Shown here: one piece after another, positions 43,201 through 51,755 of the stretch | Layout: each line of letters starts with the position of its first letter | Numbering within the stretch: position 1 is the stretch's first letter | Origin: Arthrobacter sp. Y81 | GTDB taxonomy: Bacteria; Actinomycetota; Actinomycetes; Actinomycetales; Micrococcaceae | Direction: 5' to 3' | DNA: 64,000 nucleotides | Assembly (NCBI RefSeq): GCF_002929335.1 | Contig: NZ_PJIL01000006.1 | Span: forward strand, 62,001 to 126,000 | Position numbers and translations under genes: made by a program | Notes under the pieces: model-generated | Seen by the model: the letters and a program-made list of their open reading frames with translations, nothing else | What the model was told of the DNA's origin: nothing | Databases searched by the model: none

Positions 43201-43382
43201 GCGTCCGTGAAAGGATCGCGCCGGGCGGACTGCGGAATCCGGGGGTCCTGGAGGACGGCGTCGAACAGTTCCTTCCATGCGGCGGCGTGCAGTTCCGCAG
43301 TGTCCGTGACTACGCCGTCAAGGTCGAAGACCACGGCGTCAACCGGAGCCAGCGCGGCGGCAGCGGTCGGCGACTCAGTCAT
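40215..43382 (-). CDS. HAD hydrolase (beta-phosphoglucomutase type) fused to GH65 glycoside phosphorylase/hydrolase
   Basis: Large cytosolic fusion of 1055 aa. Residues about 1-245 form a HAD domain of the beta-phosphoglucomutase group (nucleophile DLDGVVTDTAELHAAAW; GLEDAFDVVVDGNTAAQLGL split; acidic motif VVIEDAVAGVAAG). Residues about 265-1050 form a GH65 domain with the catalytic VGPDEYHTGYPDN and the barrel region GYRGHIFWDELFVLPLLTSR. Such a protein could phosphorolyse an alpha-linked disaccharide (trehalose, kojibiose or maltose type) to beta-glucose 1-phosphate and isomerise or dephosphorylate it. M. tuberculosis OtsB1 has a comparable HAD-GH65 layout. A weak DosR-like box lies 36 bases upstream. 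Confidence 0.88.
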   Translation of the reverse strand: MTESPTAAAALAPVDAVVFDLDGVVTDTAELHAAAWKELFDAVLQDPRIPQSARRDPFTDADYLRYVDGRTREDGVAAFLHSRGVTLPAGGPADGPAEWTAVGLGARKNRIFEKLLGRRPVPVFPGTQALLERLRAGKVPVALATASRNARAVLAAAGLEDAFDVVVDGNTAAQLGLAGKPDPALFLHAITELEVEPERAVVIEDAVAGVAAGRRGGFGLVVGIDRAGHRAELEAAGADVVLEDVSELDLGLVIADPWQLVYEGFDPAHEGHREALTTLGNGYMATRGAAPEHRKDGVHYPGTYLAGVYNRLTSVIEGQETEDEHMVNMPDWLPLDLCVKGGRWWSDGGLRLRSERRTLDLKRALLTREAVLEDDAGRKLNVVQRRLVSMAEPHLAALEMTLTAIGWDGQVSIRSGCDTDITNSNVPVEALLSNRHLAGVTVSGADDGPGAATQVVLVRTSQSRIGIALAIRTEVPASLHPARPEELGGLFVHRFDVALRRGEPATVTKTVAVVTSRDHAISSPRTAALSVLNRARGGFGVLLASHETAWMGLLTPFIIEFDASTQAELIMNLHVFHLLQTISAHTAELDAGVPARGLHGEGYRGHIFWDELFVLPLLTSRLPAVTRALLDYRWRRLGTARDAAREAGLKGALIPWQSGSDGREETPKLLFNSRSGRWMPDYSHLQRHSGLTVAYNAWQYFEATQDRAWLTHHGAEIIVEVARLFVSMAEHDPAEDRFHIRAVVGPDEYHTGYPDNPGGGLDDNAYTNVMAAWVCDQAVWIMSSVRGFDMDDFRKRLRVTDSEIDGWTRLARRVFVPFHADGVISQFAGYENLRELDWEHYRRTYRNVERLDLILEAEGTSANHYRLAKQADVLMLLYVLGEDQLIAFLDRLGYAVTAGQIARTVDFYLARTAHGSTLSRVAHASVLAQIDPERAWDTFREALDADLDDTQGGTTRAGIHLGAMAGSIDVVQRSFAGLRITRDALDFSPSLPKELRRVTFNVRYRDQLLLVSLEEGRLRVTATPGDASPVLVRLGTQEVLLHAGQDHEFRLGSGT

Positions 43383-43417
43383 GGCTCAGTCCTACCAGCG
43401 TTGGCCCGGCCTGCCCA

Positions 43418-43431
43418 GTGACATTGGACCC
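43418..43431 (-). promoter_or_regulatory. Weak DosR-like box before the HAD-GH65 gene
   Basis: On the minus strand GGGTCCAATGTCAC matches 10 of 14 positions of GGGACTWWAGTCCC, 36 bases before the HAD-GH65 start. Weaker than the box at 38132. Confidence 0.35.
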
Positions 43432-43468
43432 GTCTTGCGGCCGGCTGTCCTGCGGGCTATCCGGCTGG

Positions 43469-44467
43469 CTATCCTGCGAGCAGGCGGTCCAGCGTGACGA
43501 AGCCGTAGCCGGCCTGGCGCATCCTCTCGATCATCTGGGGCAGGGCGTCACCGTCCAGGGTTGAGCCGTCGTCCGGGTTGGAGCCGATGTGCATCAGCAC
43601 GATTTCGCCGGGCTGCAGGGCGGACAGTGCACGGTCCGCCACTTGCTGCGCCGTGACGCCGCCGCTGGTTCCTTTCCAGCCGAGCGTGTCAACGGACCAA
43701 CGCACCGGGACATAGCCGAGGTTGTTCACGGCAGCGATGGTGCGCGCGTCACGGGCACCGAACGGGAACCGGAAGAGCGGACGGGGATCAGCTCCGGCGG
43801 CCATGATTGCCTGCTCCGCCCCACGGACCTGGTCCCCGATCCCGGTGTCCGGCAGGCCGGTGAAATCCGGGTGGTTCTGGGAGTGGTTGCCCACACGGTG
43901 GCCGCCGGCCACGATGGCAGCCACCCCGGCAGGATTGGCCGAGGCCCACGCGCCGGTCAGGAAAAACGTCCCGTGGACTCCGGCGCCCGCAAGGGTCTGC
44001 AGGATCGAGGGGAGGGCCGCCGAGTTGGCGCCGGCATCGAACGTCAGGGCAACGGACGGCCCGGCGCCGGGAACCGCCTCCACGTCCTTGCCGGCCAGGC
44101 CAACAGGAAACGGGGCAGCCGGCGGAGGGTCCTGCGGAGCGGGCAGGGTTTCCGGCGGCGGCGTGGGGCCGGGTGCAACAGGAGCCGGGCCGGTCGCCTC
44201 GCCCGGTGTTCCAGGGGCCGCGGAGGGCTGGCTTTCTGACGGTGCCGGTACTGCCGACGTCGAAGGCGGCGAAGCGGAGGTGGCGGGGGACAACCGGGTT
44301 TGCGTCGGCTGGCCGCTTTGCGGGTCCGCTTCGCGCGGCGCACCGGCCAGGACCACGGCCAGGACAACAGCGGTGATGGCTGCAGCCGCCACGAGGGTCG
44401 CCGCCGCCAGTTGGCGGCGTTTGCGCGGATCACGCTTGCCCGGTTCATCAAAGGGCTCCCCTGCCAT
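43469..44467 (-). CDS. Membrane-anchored polysaccharide deacetylase (NodB/CE4)
   Basis: Predicted extracytoplasmic carbohydrate esterase of 332 aa. A basic N-terminus and one membrane helix (AAATLVAAAAITAVVLAVVL) anchor it, then a Pro/Ala/Ser linker of about 90 residues, then the NodB domain (about 150-330). Motif 1 is TFDAGAN (first Asp kept, second replaced by Ala as in some families), motif 2 HSQNHPD supplies both metal His, and RFPFGARD, DTLGWKG and IVLMHIG are motifs 3 to 5. ATG at 44467 is chosen because the longer frame from 44536 would start only five bases from a DosR-like box. It probably trims peptidoglycan or another surface glycan. Confidence 0.82.
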   Translation of the reverse strand: MAGEPFDEPGKRDPRKRRQLAAATLVAAAAITAVVLAVVLAGAPREADPQSGQPTQTRLSPATSASPPSTSAVPAPSESQPSAAPGTPGEATGPAPVAPGPTPPPETLPAPQDPPPAAPFPVGLAGKDVEAVPGAGPSVALTFDAGANSAALPSILQTLAGAGVHGTFFLTGAWASANPAGVAAIVAGGHRVGNHSQNHPDFTGLPDTGIGDQVRGAEQAIMAAGADPRPLFRFPFGARDARTIAAVNNLGYVPVRWSVDTLGWKGTSGGVTAQQVADRALSALQPGEIVLMHIGSNPDDGSTLDGDALPQMIERMRQAGYGFVTLDRLLAG

Positions 44468-44540
44468 GTTCAACCATGACAGCAGCGGCGCGGCCCCTGC
44501 AAGGGCTGAAAGGCCCGAGCCTGAGGCCCGCGGCATATCA

Positions 44541-44554
44541 GGGACCTATTCCCC
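44541..44554. promoter_or_regulatory. DosR-like box in the deacetylase / P1B-ATPase divergent promoter
   Basis: GGGACCTATTCCCC, followed by TAG, matches 10 of 14 positions of GGGACTWWAGTCCC on either strand. It could serve both divergent genes. Confidence 0.5.
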
Positions 44555-44667
44555 TAGCTCCGCAGCCCGGGTTGAATGGAGTGTTAGCCATAGGTGTGCC
44601 CTGCCGGGGTGCCCAAGAGCATTAACTAACCAGCGTGCCAGCTAACCAGATGGAGGCGGGTCTGCCT

Positions 44668-46650
44668 GTGAAACTTGCGCTCCGGTATCCGCTCGTAATG
44701 GGGACGGTACTGGCCCTTATGGCTGTCGCCGTTCTGCTCATGTCCGGCCAGCCGGCGATCGCGAAGCTTGCGGCGAGCGGCTATGCCCTCGCAGTGGCGG
44801 CGTACCTGTCCGTCGGAATGGTTCGAAGGCTGCGCACCGGGCACTGGGGCATCGACATCCTGGCCGTGACGGCGATTGTCAGCACGGTGCTGGTGGGCGA
44901 GTTCATTGCGTCCATGATCATCGTGCTCATGCTGGCCGGCGGCACCGCGCTCGAGGACTACGCGGCCGGCCGGGCGAAGGGCGAACTCAGCGCCCTGCTG
45001 GAGCGCGTACCGCAGACCGCCCACCGGGAGCGGACCGGCGCAGTTACTAACGGCGCAGTTACTAACGGCGCCGACACTAATGCTGTCCCGAACGGTACTG
45101 CCACTAGTGGGGGTATCCCCAACGGCGGCGGGGATAACGGTGCCCACGAAGACGTTGCCGCCACGGACGTCCGGGTGGGCGACATCCTGCTGGTCAAACC
45201 CGGCGAGGTGGTGCCGCTGGACGGCGTGCTGCTTTCCGATGCCGGCACGTTCGACGAATCGTCCCTCACCGGTGAAAGCCTGCCGGTAGAACGCTCGGCC
45301 GGCGAGGGCATCATGAGCGGCACCGTCAACGGCGAAGCCGCCGTCCGGATACGCGTCACTGCCGTGCTGGAGGATTCGCAGTACAGCCGGATCGTGGCGC
45401 TCGTAAAGGAGGCCTCGGAGAGCCGCGCCCCCATGGTGCGCCTGGCCGACCGCTACGCCATCCCCTTCACCGCCTTCGCCTACGCGCTGGGCGCCATCGC
45501 CTGGATCGTCAGCGGCAGTCCCACCCGTTTCGCCGAAGTCCTGGTGGTGGCCACCCCCTGCCCGCTGCTCATCGCCGCACCGGTGGCGTTCCTGGGCGGC
45601 ATGAGCCAGGCGGCCAAGTCCGGCATCATCGTCAAATACGCGGGGGTCCTGGAGCAGCTCGGCAAGGTGCGCACCGCGGCCTTCGACAAGACCGGGACGC
45701 TCACCTATGGACGGCCCTCGCTGGTGGCCGTCGTGACAACGGATGCCATGGGCCAGGACGAACTGCTACGGCTTGCGGGCTCTGCGGAGCAGTACTCCTC
45801 CCATGTCCTGGCTGCTTCCGTGATGGAGGCCGCCACCTCCCGCGACCTCCGCTTCGAGACGGCCAGTGAGGCGCTGGAGCATGCGACGCACGGGGTCCGC
45901 GCCGTGTTCGACGGGCTGGAAGTGGTGGTGGGCAAGCCCTCCTTCGTGGCCGAATATGCGCCCGGCGTAGTGGAAACGGACCTGCACAGCGGCCAGCTGG
46001 CCATCTACGTCGGAGTCGGCGGAGTATACGTCGGAGCCCTGGTCATGAGCGACCCCCTGCGCGCCGAAGCCCGCCGGACATTGGCTGAGCTGTCGGCGCT
46101 CGGTGTCACCGAAACGGTGATGCTGACCGGCGACGCCCTCGCCACGGCCAGGCACATCGCGGCTGAAGTGGGGCTCACGGACGTCCGTGCCGAATGCCTG
46201 CCGCCGGACAAGGTGGAGGCGGTGAGGTCCCTGAAGCGCCGTCCCGTGATGATGGTGGGCGACGGCGTCAACGACGCCCCCGTCCTGGCGGTGGCGGACG
46301 TCGGAATCGCCATGGGTGCACGCGGTTCCACCGCGGCGGGCGAGTCTGCCGACGTCGTGATCATCCTTGACGACCTGTCCAAGGCGGCGCAGGCGGTGCG
46401 GATCGGGCAGCGCACCGTCCGGGTGGCGATGCAAAGCATCTGGATCGGCATCGTGCTGAGCGTGGGGCTCATGGTCGCGGCGGCGGCGGGCTACGTGCCG
46501 GCCATCGCCGGCGCACTGTCTCAGGAGCTCGTGGACCTGGCCACCATCCTCAATGCGCTGCGTTCCCTGAGCCCGGGCCGGCACACGGCACCGCCCGCAG
46601 GTCAGGAGGAGCCCTCCACGTCCGCGATCACCCGCACGGTCTTGAGGTAG
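44668..46650 (+). CDS. P1B-5-type heavy-metal-translocating ATPase
   Basis: Metal-exporting P-type ATPase of about 660 aa. It has the actuator motif SLTGESLPVE, phosphorylation site AFDKTGTLTYG, and hinge MVGDGVNDAPVLAVADVG. The ion-site helix carries ATPCPLL rather than CPC or SPC, and the last helices carry SQELVDLATILNALR; TPC plus QExxD with NALR is the P1B-5 pattern, whose characterised members move nickel and iron. No N-terminal metal-binding domain is present. The start is uncertain: GTG 44668 has GGAGG 11 bases upstream; GTG 44635 and ATG 44650 are in frame. The 3' end overlaps the convergent ppsA by 49 bases. Confidence 0.85.
   Translation: MKLALRYPLVMGTVLALMAVAVLLMSGQPAIAKLAASGYALAVAAYLSVGMVRRLRTGHWGIDILAVTAIVSTVLVGEFIASMIIVLMLAGGTALEDYAAGRAKGELSALLERVPQTAHRERTGAVTNGAVTNGADTNAVPNGTATSGGIPNGGGDNGAHEDVAATDVRVGDILLVKPGEVVPLDGVLLSDAGTFDESSLTGESLPVERSAGEGIMSGTVNGEAAVRIRVTAVLEDSQYSRIVALVKEASESRAPMVRLADRYAIPFTAFAYALGAIAWIVSGSPTRFAEVLVVATPCPLLIAAPVAFLGGMSQAAKSGIIVKYAGVLEQLGKVRTAAFDKTGTLTYGRPSLVAVVTTDAMGQDELLRLAGSAEQYSSHVLAASVMEAATSRDLRFETASEALEHATHGVRAVFDGLEVVVGKPSFVAEYAPGVVETDLHSGQLAIYVGVGGVYVGALVMSDPLRAEARRTLAELSALGVTETVMLTGDALATARHIAAEVGLTDVRAECLPPDKVEAVRSLKRRPVMMVGDGVNDAPVLAVADVGIAMGARGSTAAGESADVVIILDDLSKAAQAVRIGQRTVRVAMQSIWIGIVLSVGLMVAAAAGYVPAIAGALSQELVDLATILNALRSLSPGRHTAPPAGQEEPSTSAITRTVLR
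45037..45081 (+). repeat. 15-bp in-frame tandem repeat in the P1B-ATPase gene
   Basis: Three units of GGCGCAGTTACTAAC (two identical, the third diverged) encode GAVTN-type pentapeptides and open a Gly/Asn/Thr-rich insertion (about 35 residues) just before the actuator domain. Confidence 0.9.
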
Positions 46651-49010
46651 CTGTCCGGGTTGAGCGAGATGGAATCGATGCCTTGGCCCACCAGGAAGGC
46701 CGCGAAGTCCGGATGGTTGCTCGGCCCCTGGCCGCAGATTCCAATCTTTATTCCCGCCGCGTGCGCCTTGCGGATGGCTTCGCTGATCATGGCCGTGACG
46801 GCCTCGTCGCGTTCGTCGAACAAGGCGGCCAGCTGCTCGGAATCCCGGTCCACGCCCAGGACCAGCTGCGTAAGGTCGTTGGAGCCGATGGAGAAGCCGT
46901 CGAACTTGGGGGCGAACTTCTCGGCCAGCACCACATTGGAGGGGACCTCGCACATCATGTACACCTGCAGGCCGTTTTCGCCGCGCACCAGGCCGTTCGC
47001 CGCCATGACGGCCAGCACGCGGTCGGCTTCGTCCGGGGTGCGGCAGAACGGGATCATAACAATGACGTTGCTGAAGCCGATGGTTTCCCGCACCCGTTTG
47101 AGGGCGGCGCACTCCAGCGCGAAACCCTCCCGGTAGCGCTCGTCGTAGTAGCGCGACGCGCCGCGGAAGCCCAGCATGGGGTTCTCTTCAGGCTGTTCGA
47201 AGAAGCCTCCGCCGATCAGGTGCGCATACTCGTTGGTCTTGAAATCGCTGAGCCTGACGATCACCGGGTGCGGGTGGTACGGTGCGGCGATCTTGGCGAT
47301 GCCCAGCGCCAGCGCCTCCACGAAGTACTCCCGCGGGTCCGCGTAGCCGCTGGTCAGCTCCTTGATCTGCCGGGCCTCGTCTGCGTCCGTGACCCTTTCC
47401 GGATGAACCAGCGCCATCGGATGGACCCGGATCAGGTTGCTGATGATGAATTCCATCCGGGCCAGGCCCACCCCGGCCGCGGGCAGCCGCCACCACTGGA
47501 ACGCGGCTCCCGGGCTGGCGATGTTCACCATCATGGCCGTGCGGGTGGCGGGCAGGGCGCCCAGGTCCACGTCCTCGGTGTCGAACGGGACCGTGCCCTC
47601 GTACACCCGGCCCTGGTCCCCTTCCGCGCAACTCAGTGTCACGGCCTGGCCTTCGCCCAGAACGCTGGTTCCGTTCCCGGTTCCGACGACGGCGGGAACG
47701 CCCAGTTCCCGGCTCACGATGGCCGCGTGGCTGGTGGTCCCGCCGTGGTCGGTGACGATCCCTGCGGCCCGTTTCATGACCGGGACCCAGTCCGGATCCG
47801 TCATCTCGGTGACCAGGATGGCGCCGTCGCGGAAGGCGTCGATGTCCCGGGTGCTCCTGATGACGCACGCCGTGCCCTGCGCGATCGAATCCCCGATCGC
47901 TGCGCCGGAGGCCAGGACTTTGCCCGTGCCGCGGAGGTGGTGGATGGTGAAGCGCGTCCCGCTCTTGAGCGCCTGCACGGTTTCGGGCCGGGCCTGCACC
48001 ATGAACAGCTCGCCGGTGGCGCCGTCGCGGGCCCACTCCATGTCCATGGGGCGGCCGTAGTGGTCCTCCACCGTCACCGCCCAGCGCGCCAGGTCCAGGA
48101 TTTCGGCGTCGCCCAGCACGAACGAGCTCCGCTCCTCCATGGACGTTTCCACCGTCCGGGTCCGCGCGTGGCCGCCCCGGCTGTAGACCATTTTGCGGGC
48201 TTTGGAGCCGAGGGTCTTCTCGATGATCGGGGCCAGGCCCTTGTCCGCCAGGAGCGGCTTGAACACCACGTATTTGTCCGGGTTGATGCTGCCCTGGACC
48301 ACGGTTTCGCCGAGCCCCCAGGCGGCGCTGATCACGGCCGCGCGGGGGAAGCCGGAATCGGTGTCGATGGAAAACATCACACCGGAGGCACCGACGTCGG
48401 ACCTCACCATCCGCTGCACCCCGATGGAAAGTGCCACGTCCAGGTGGTCGAATCCCTTGACCTCCCGGTAGCTGATGGCGCGGTCCGTGAAGAGCGATGC
48501 GTAGCAGCGCCGGCAGGCGTCCAGGAGTTCGCGTTCACCGGAAATGTTCAGGAACGTCTCCTGCTGCCCGGCGAAGCTGGCGTCCGGGAGGTCCTCAGCC
48601 GTGGCACTGCTGCGGACGGCAACGGAGAGCCGGTCCAGTCCCGCCCGTTCGGCGAGCGTGCGGTAGTGGCTGCGGATGGACTCGGCGATGCCTTCCGGGA
48701 ATTCGCTGTCCAGGAACAGCTCCCGGATGGCCTCGCCGGCCGCCCGCAGCGACGTCTCGCCGGCCCGGTACTCCGCGATCCGGGCGCGCATGGCGGCGTC
48801 AATGCCGTTGGCCTCGATGAACGTGCGGTAGGCGGCCGCCGTGGTGGCGAAGCCGTCCGGCACCCGCACTCCGCGGGACTTGAGCGAGCGCGTCATCTCC
48901 CCCAGAGACGCGTTCTTGCCGCCCACCTGGGGAACATGCTCCATCCCGATCTCGTCGAACCACACCACATGGCTTTCAGTCATGGCTGCTCCCGCTGCTT
49001 GCTCCTCCAT
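46602..49010 (-). CDS. ppsA: Phosphoenolpyruvate synthase
   Basis: Makes phosphoenolpyruvate from pyruvate with ATP hydrolysed to AMP and phosphate. The 802 aa have the N-terminal ATP-grasp domain (VGGKNASLGEMTRSL; VRSSATAEDLPDASFAGQQE), the swivelling phosphohistidine domain (GGTTSHAAIVSRELGVPAV, catalytic His) and the C-terminal TIM barrel (GFRGASRYYD, GSNDLTQLVLGVDRDS, ICGQGPSNHPDF with the catalytic Cys). GAGGA lies before ATG 49010; ATG 48983, with GGGAG upstream, is nearly as good. Gluconeogenic enzyme, here inside a group of stress genes; a degenerate DosR-like box lies upstream. Confidence 0.95.
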   Translation of the reverse strand: MEEQAAGAAMTESHVVWFDEIGMEHVPQVGGKNASLGEMTRSLKSRGVRVPDGFATTAAAYRTFIEANGIDAAMRARIAEYRAGETSLRAAGEAIRELFLDSEFPEGIAESIRSHYRTLAERAGLDRLSVAVRSSATAEDLPDASFAGQQETFLNISGERELLDACRRCYASLFTDRAISYREVKGFDHLDVALSIGVQRMVRSDVGASGVMFSIDTDSGFPRAAVISAAWGLGETVVQGSINPDKYVVFKPLLADKGLAPIIEKTLGSKARKMVYSRGGHARTRTVETSMEERSSFVLGDAEILDLARWAVTVEDHYGRPMDMEWARDGATGELFMVQARPETVQALKSGTRFTIHHLRGTGKVLASGAAIGDSIAQGTACVIRSTRDIDAFRDGAILVTEMTDPDWVPVMKRAAGIVTDHGGTTSHAAIVSRELGVPAVVGTGNGTSVLGEGQAVTLSCAEGDQGRVYEGTVPFDTEDVDLGALPATRTAMMVNIASPGAAFQWWRLPAAGVGLARMEFIISNLIRVHPMALVHPERVTDADEARQIKELTSGYADPREYFVEALALGIAKIAAPYHPHPVIVRLSDFKTNEYAHLIGGGFFEQPEENPMLGFRGASRYYDERYREGFALECAALKRVRETIGFSNVIVMIPFCRTPDEADRVLAVMAANGLVRGENGLQVYMMCEVPSNVVLAEKFAPKFDGFSIGSNDLTQLVLGVDRDSEQLAALFDERDEAVTAMISEAIRKAHAAGIKIGICGQGPSNHPDFAAFLVGQGIDSISLNPDSYLKTVRVIADVEGSS

Positions 49011-49045
49011 GGATTGATCCTCGTTTGCCGGACTCCTGCGGGTCA

Positions 49046-49059
49046 GAGGCTTTGGACCT
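49046..49059 (-). promoter_or_regulatory. Degenerate DosR-like box before ppsA
   Basis: On the minus strand AGGTCCAAAGCCTC matches 9 of 14 positions of GGGACTWWAGTCCC but 11 of 14 of the clear box at 38132. It lies 36 bases before ppsA, touching the stop codon of the upstream ATPase gene. Confidence 0.3.
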
Positions 49060-51653
49060 CACCTGCCGCTGCGACGCCGGACCAGCTTGTAGATCCAGTC
49101 CGCCACAATGACGGCGGGCATGGCGGCGAGCGCCACGGCCAGGCCCCCGGGCGACGGCGGCGCGTGGCCCAGCAGTGCGGCGACGGGACCAATGAACAGG
49201 AACACAGCCAGCAGTCCCAGCTCCGCCAGGACGGCCCAGAGCAGCAGCCGGTTGCTGAACCAGCCCAGCCGCCACGGCGGCGCGGAGGCGCTGCGGCAGG
49301 CGAAGGCGTTGGCAAGCTGTGCCAGGACCACGGTGGTGAACGCGGCGCCCGAGGCGGCCATCAGCACATCAGACGCCGGCAGTTCCGCGCCCGGGCGCCA
49401 CCCCGCACCCAGGAGCACGGCGGTGTACGCGGTCATCTCGAAGAGGGCCTCCACCGGGCCCAGGAGCCCGAACACCCTAAACATCAGGGCCCGGTCCATC
49501 AGGTGCCTCCGCTCCGGCGGCCGTTTGAGCGCACCCTTGCTGGGGGCCTCGCTGCCCAGGGCCAACGCCGGGAGCAGGTCGGTGCCGATGTCCAGGGCCA
49601 GGATTTGCAGCACGCTCAGCGCAAGCGGGAAGCGGCCGCCGGAGAGCGCCCAAATAACGAAGGGGGTGAGCTCGGCGACGTTGTCCGTCAGGTGGTACGT
49701 CAGGAACCGCCGGATATTCGCGTAGGTGGCGCGGCCCTGCTCCACTGCGGCGATGATGGTGGCGAAGTCGTCATCCAGGAGCACGAGGTCCGCCGCCTCG
49801 CGGGCGACGTCCGTGCCGCTGAGCCCCATGGCCACGCCGATGTCCGCCTGCTGGAGGGCCGGGCCGTCGTTGACGCCGTCGCCGGTCATCGCCACCACGT
49901 GGCCCCTGCGCTGGAGCAGGCGGGCCACCCGGAGTTTCTGTTCAGGCGTGACCCGGCTGACCACCACACCGTCGCGGTCCAGCAGGGCGGTCAGCACGGC
50001 GTCGTCCTCCGGCAGGGCGTGTCCCTCCAGCACCAGCTCGGGTGATCCGATCAGCCCGGTTTCCCGGGCGATGGCGGCGGCAGTGAAGGCGTGGTCGCCG
50101 GTGACCATGGCCACCTTGATTCCCGCGTCGCGGGCGGCCTCGAGTGCCAGTCGGACCTCGGCCCGGGGCGGGTCATGCAGGCCGATCAGGCCCAAGAGTG
50201 CCAGATCCTGCTCAACTGCCTCCAGCTTGAAGCTGGCGCCGGGGAGGCCGGGCAGGGGCCGCTCCGCCACGGCCAGGACCCGCAGGCCGTGGGAGGCCAT
50301 CCGGTCGACCATCTGCCGGGCCCGGTCCGCGCCTTCTAGCCCGCACAGGGGAATCACGGACTCCGGGGCGCCCTTGACATACAGGGTGGTGCCCACGATG
50401 GCGGACTCCCGCAGACGGCGGGGATCGAAGGCAAAGCGGTGCGAAACTTCGGGCTCGCCGGGGTCGTGCCCGGGACCTGCCAGCCGGCTGGCCAGCGCGT
50501 GGATGGCGGCCTCCATGGGGTCGCCCTCGGCGATCCATTTGCCTTCGTGGAGCACCGCCCGGCCTACGGAGGCGGCCAGCGCCGCGGTGCTGAGGTGCCG
50601 GGCTTCCGCGGCTCCGCTCCCGGTGACCTCGGCCTCGGGCCCGTAACCTGCGCCGATGACGCTGAGCACCCCCTCCGGGGTCCAGACCTCGACGGCGTTC
50701 ATCCGGTTCTGGGTCAGGGTGCCGGTCTTGTCCGTGCAAATGAAAGTGGTGGAGCCGAGGGTTTCCACGGCTTCCAGGTTCCGGACCAGGGCGTTGCGCT
50801 GCGCCATCCGCTGTGCCCCGACTGCCAGGGACAGCGTGACCGTGGGCAGCAGGCCTTCGGGCACGAGCGCCACGGCCACCCCGATCGCGAACAGGAACGC
50901 GTCCCGCCAGGAGATGCCGACCAGCAGTGAGAGCACAAAAAACAGCACGCCAATGCCCAGGGCCATCGTGGCGGTGATCCGGACAATGCGCTGCAGTTCC
51001 AGGGCCAGCGGGGTGGGCGGCGCCTTGACCTGTCCGGTGAGGGCGGCGATTTCCGCGAGCCGGGTGTCCCCGCCGGTGACCATGACGATGCCCTCTGCCT
51101 CGCCGTTGACCAGGAAGGTCCCGCCGAACACGGTGTCCCCCGGAGCCTTGGCCAGGGGTTCGCTCTCTCCGGTGAGCATCGACTCGTCCACAGAACACCC
51201 TGCGGCCAGCGCCAGCCGGAGATCCGCCGGGACCCGGTCCCCGGCCACCAGCACCACGGCATCGTCCGGCACCAGTTCGGTGGTGTGGACCTTGATGATG
51301 CGGTTGTCGCGGCGGACCGAGACCATGGAGGGCAGCAGCTCGCGGAGCTTGGAGGCGGCATGCTGTGCCCGTTCCTGCTGGATGTAGGCGAACACCCCGT
51401 TCACAACGACCACCACCACGATCGCCACGGCCAGCTGCGGCATTCCGGCGACGTAGGCCAGCACAGCTGCGCACCAGAGCATGATGGCGAAGAAGTGGGT
51501 CATCTCGGCCAGCAGCCTGCGCCAGCTCGGGACGGTGCGGGCCGGCGGCAGCCGGTTGGGCCCCACCGTCCGCAGCCGGAGGGCGACCTCCTCGGAGCTG
51601 AGGCCGGCGCTCAGCGGCAACGCACCAGTTCCGGAGCCGGCGCCCGGGATCAC
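49059..51653 (-). CDS. P2-type cation-transporting ATPase (CtpF/PacL-like)
   Basis: Calcium- or other cation-pumping P-type ATPase of 864 aa with about ten membrane helices. It shows the N-terminal cation-ATPase domain (LSSEEVALRLRTVGPNRL), actuator MLTGESEPLAK, the ion-site helix VALVPEGLLPTVTLSLA, phosphorylation site ICTDKTGTLTQNRM, KGAPESVIPLCG for nucleotide binding, and MTGDGVNDGPALQQADIGVA. PEGL fits the P2A group. M. tuberculosis CtpF (Rv1997) is a relative and a DosR target. GTG start with no strong Shine-Dalgarno. ppsA follows 48 bases downstream on the same strand. Confidence 0.92.
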   Translation of the reverse strand: MIPGAGSGTGALPLSAGLSSEEVALRLRTVGPNRLPPARTVPSWRRLLAEMTHFFAIMLWCAAVLAYVAGMPQLAVAIVVVVVVNGVFAYIQQERAQHAASKLRELLPSMVSVRRDNRIIKVHTTELVPDDAVVLVAGDRVPADLRLALAAGCSVDESMLTGESEPLAKAPGDTVFGGTFLVNGEAEGIVMVTGGDTRLAEIAALTGQVKAPPTPLALELQRIVRITATMALGIGVLFFVLSLLVGISWRDAFLFAIGVAVALVPEGLLPTVTLSLAVGAQRMAQRNALVRNLEAVETLGSTTFICTDKTGTLTQNRMNAVEVWTPEGVLSVIGAGYGPEAEVTGSGAAEARHLSTAALAASVGRAVLHEGKWIAEGDPMEAAIHALASRLAGPGHDPGEPEVSHRFAFDPRRLRESAIVGTTLYVKGAPESVIPLCGLEGADRARQMVDRMASHGLRVLAVAERPLPGLPGASFKLEAVEQDLALLGLIGLHDPPRAEVRLALEAARDAGIKVAMVTGDHAFTAAAIARETGLIGSPELVLEGHALPEDDAVLTALLDRDGVVVSRVTPEQKLRVARLLQRRGHVVAMTGDGVNDGPALQQADIGVAMGLSGTDVAREAADLVLLDDDFATIIAAVEQGRATYANIRRFLTYHLTDNVAELTPFVIWALSGGRFPLALSVLQILALDIGTDLLPALALGSEAPSKGALKRPPERRHLMDRALMFRVFGLLGPVEALFEMTAYTAVLLGAGWRPGAELPASDVLMAASGAAFTTVVLAQLANAFACRSASAPPWRLGWFSNRLLLWAVLAELGLLAVFLFIGPVAALLGHAPPSPGGLAVALAAMPAVIVADWIYKLVRRRSGR

Positions 51654-51755
51654 GGCTGCGGCCCGCTGTTCACGGGCAGCGCCAGGCAGACGAAACCACG
51701 GCCATGATGGGGAACCCCATGGATCGAGGATGCGGTCTGGAAGTTCAGGCTCCTA

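Noticed and set aside
46683..50045. A 1120-codon open frame antisense to ppsA and the CtpF-like ATPase gene
   Set aside because: It mirrors genes with clear catalytic motifs on the other strand; its Arg/Gly/His-rich product has no domains. Long antisense frames are expected at this GC content.
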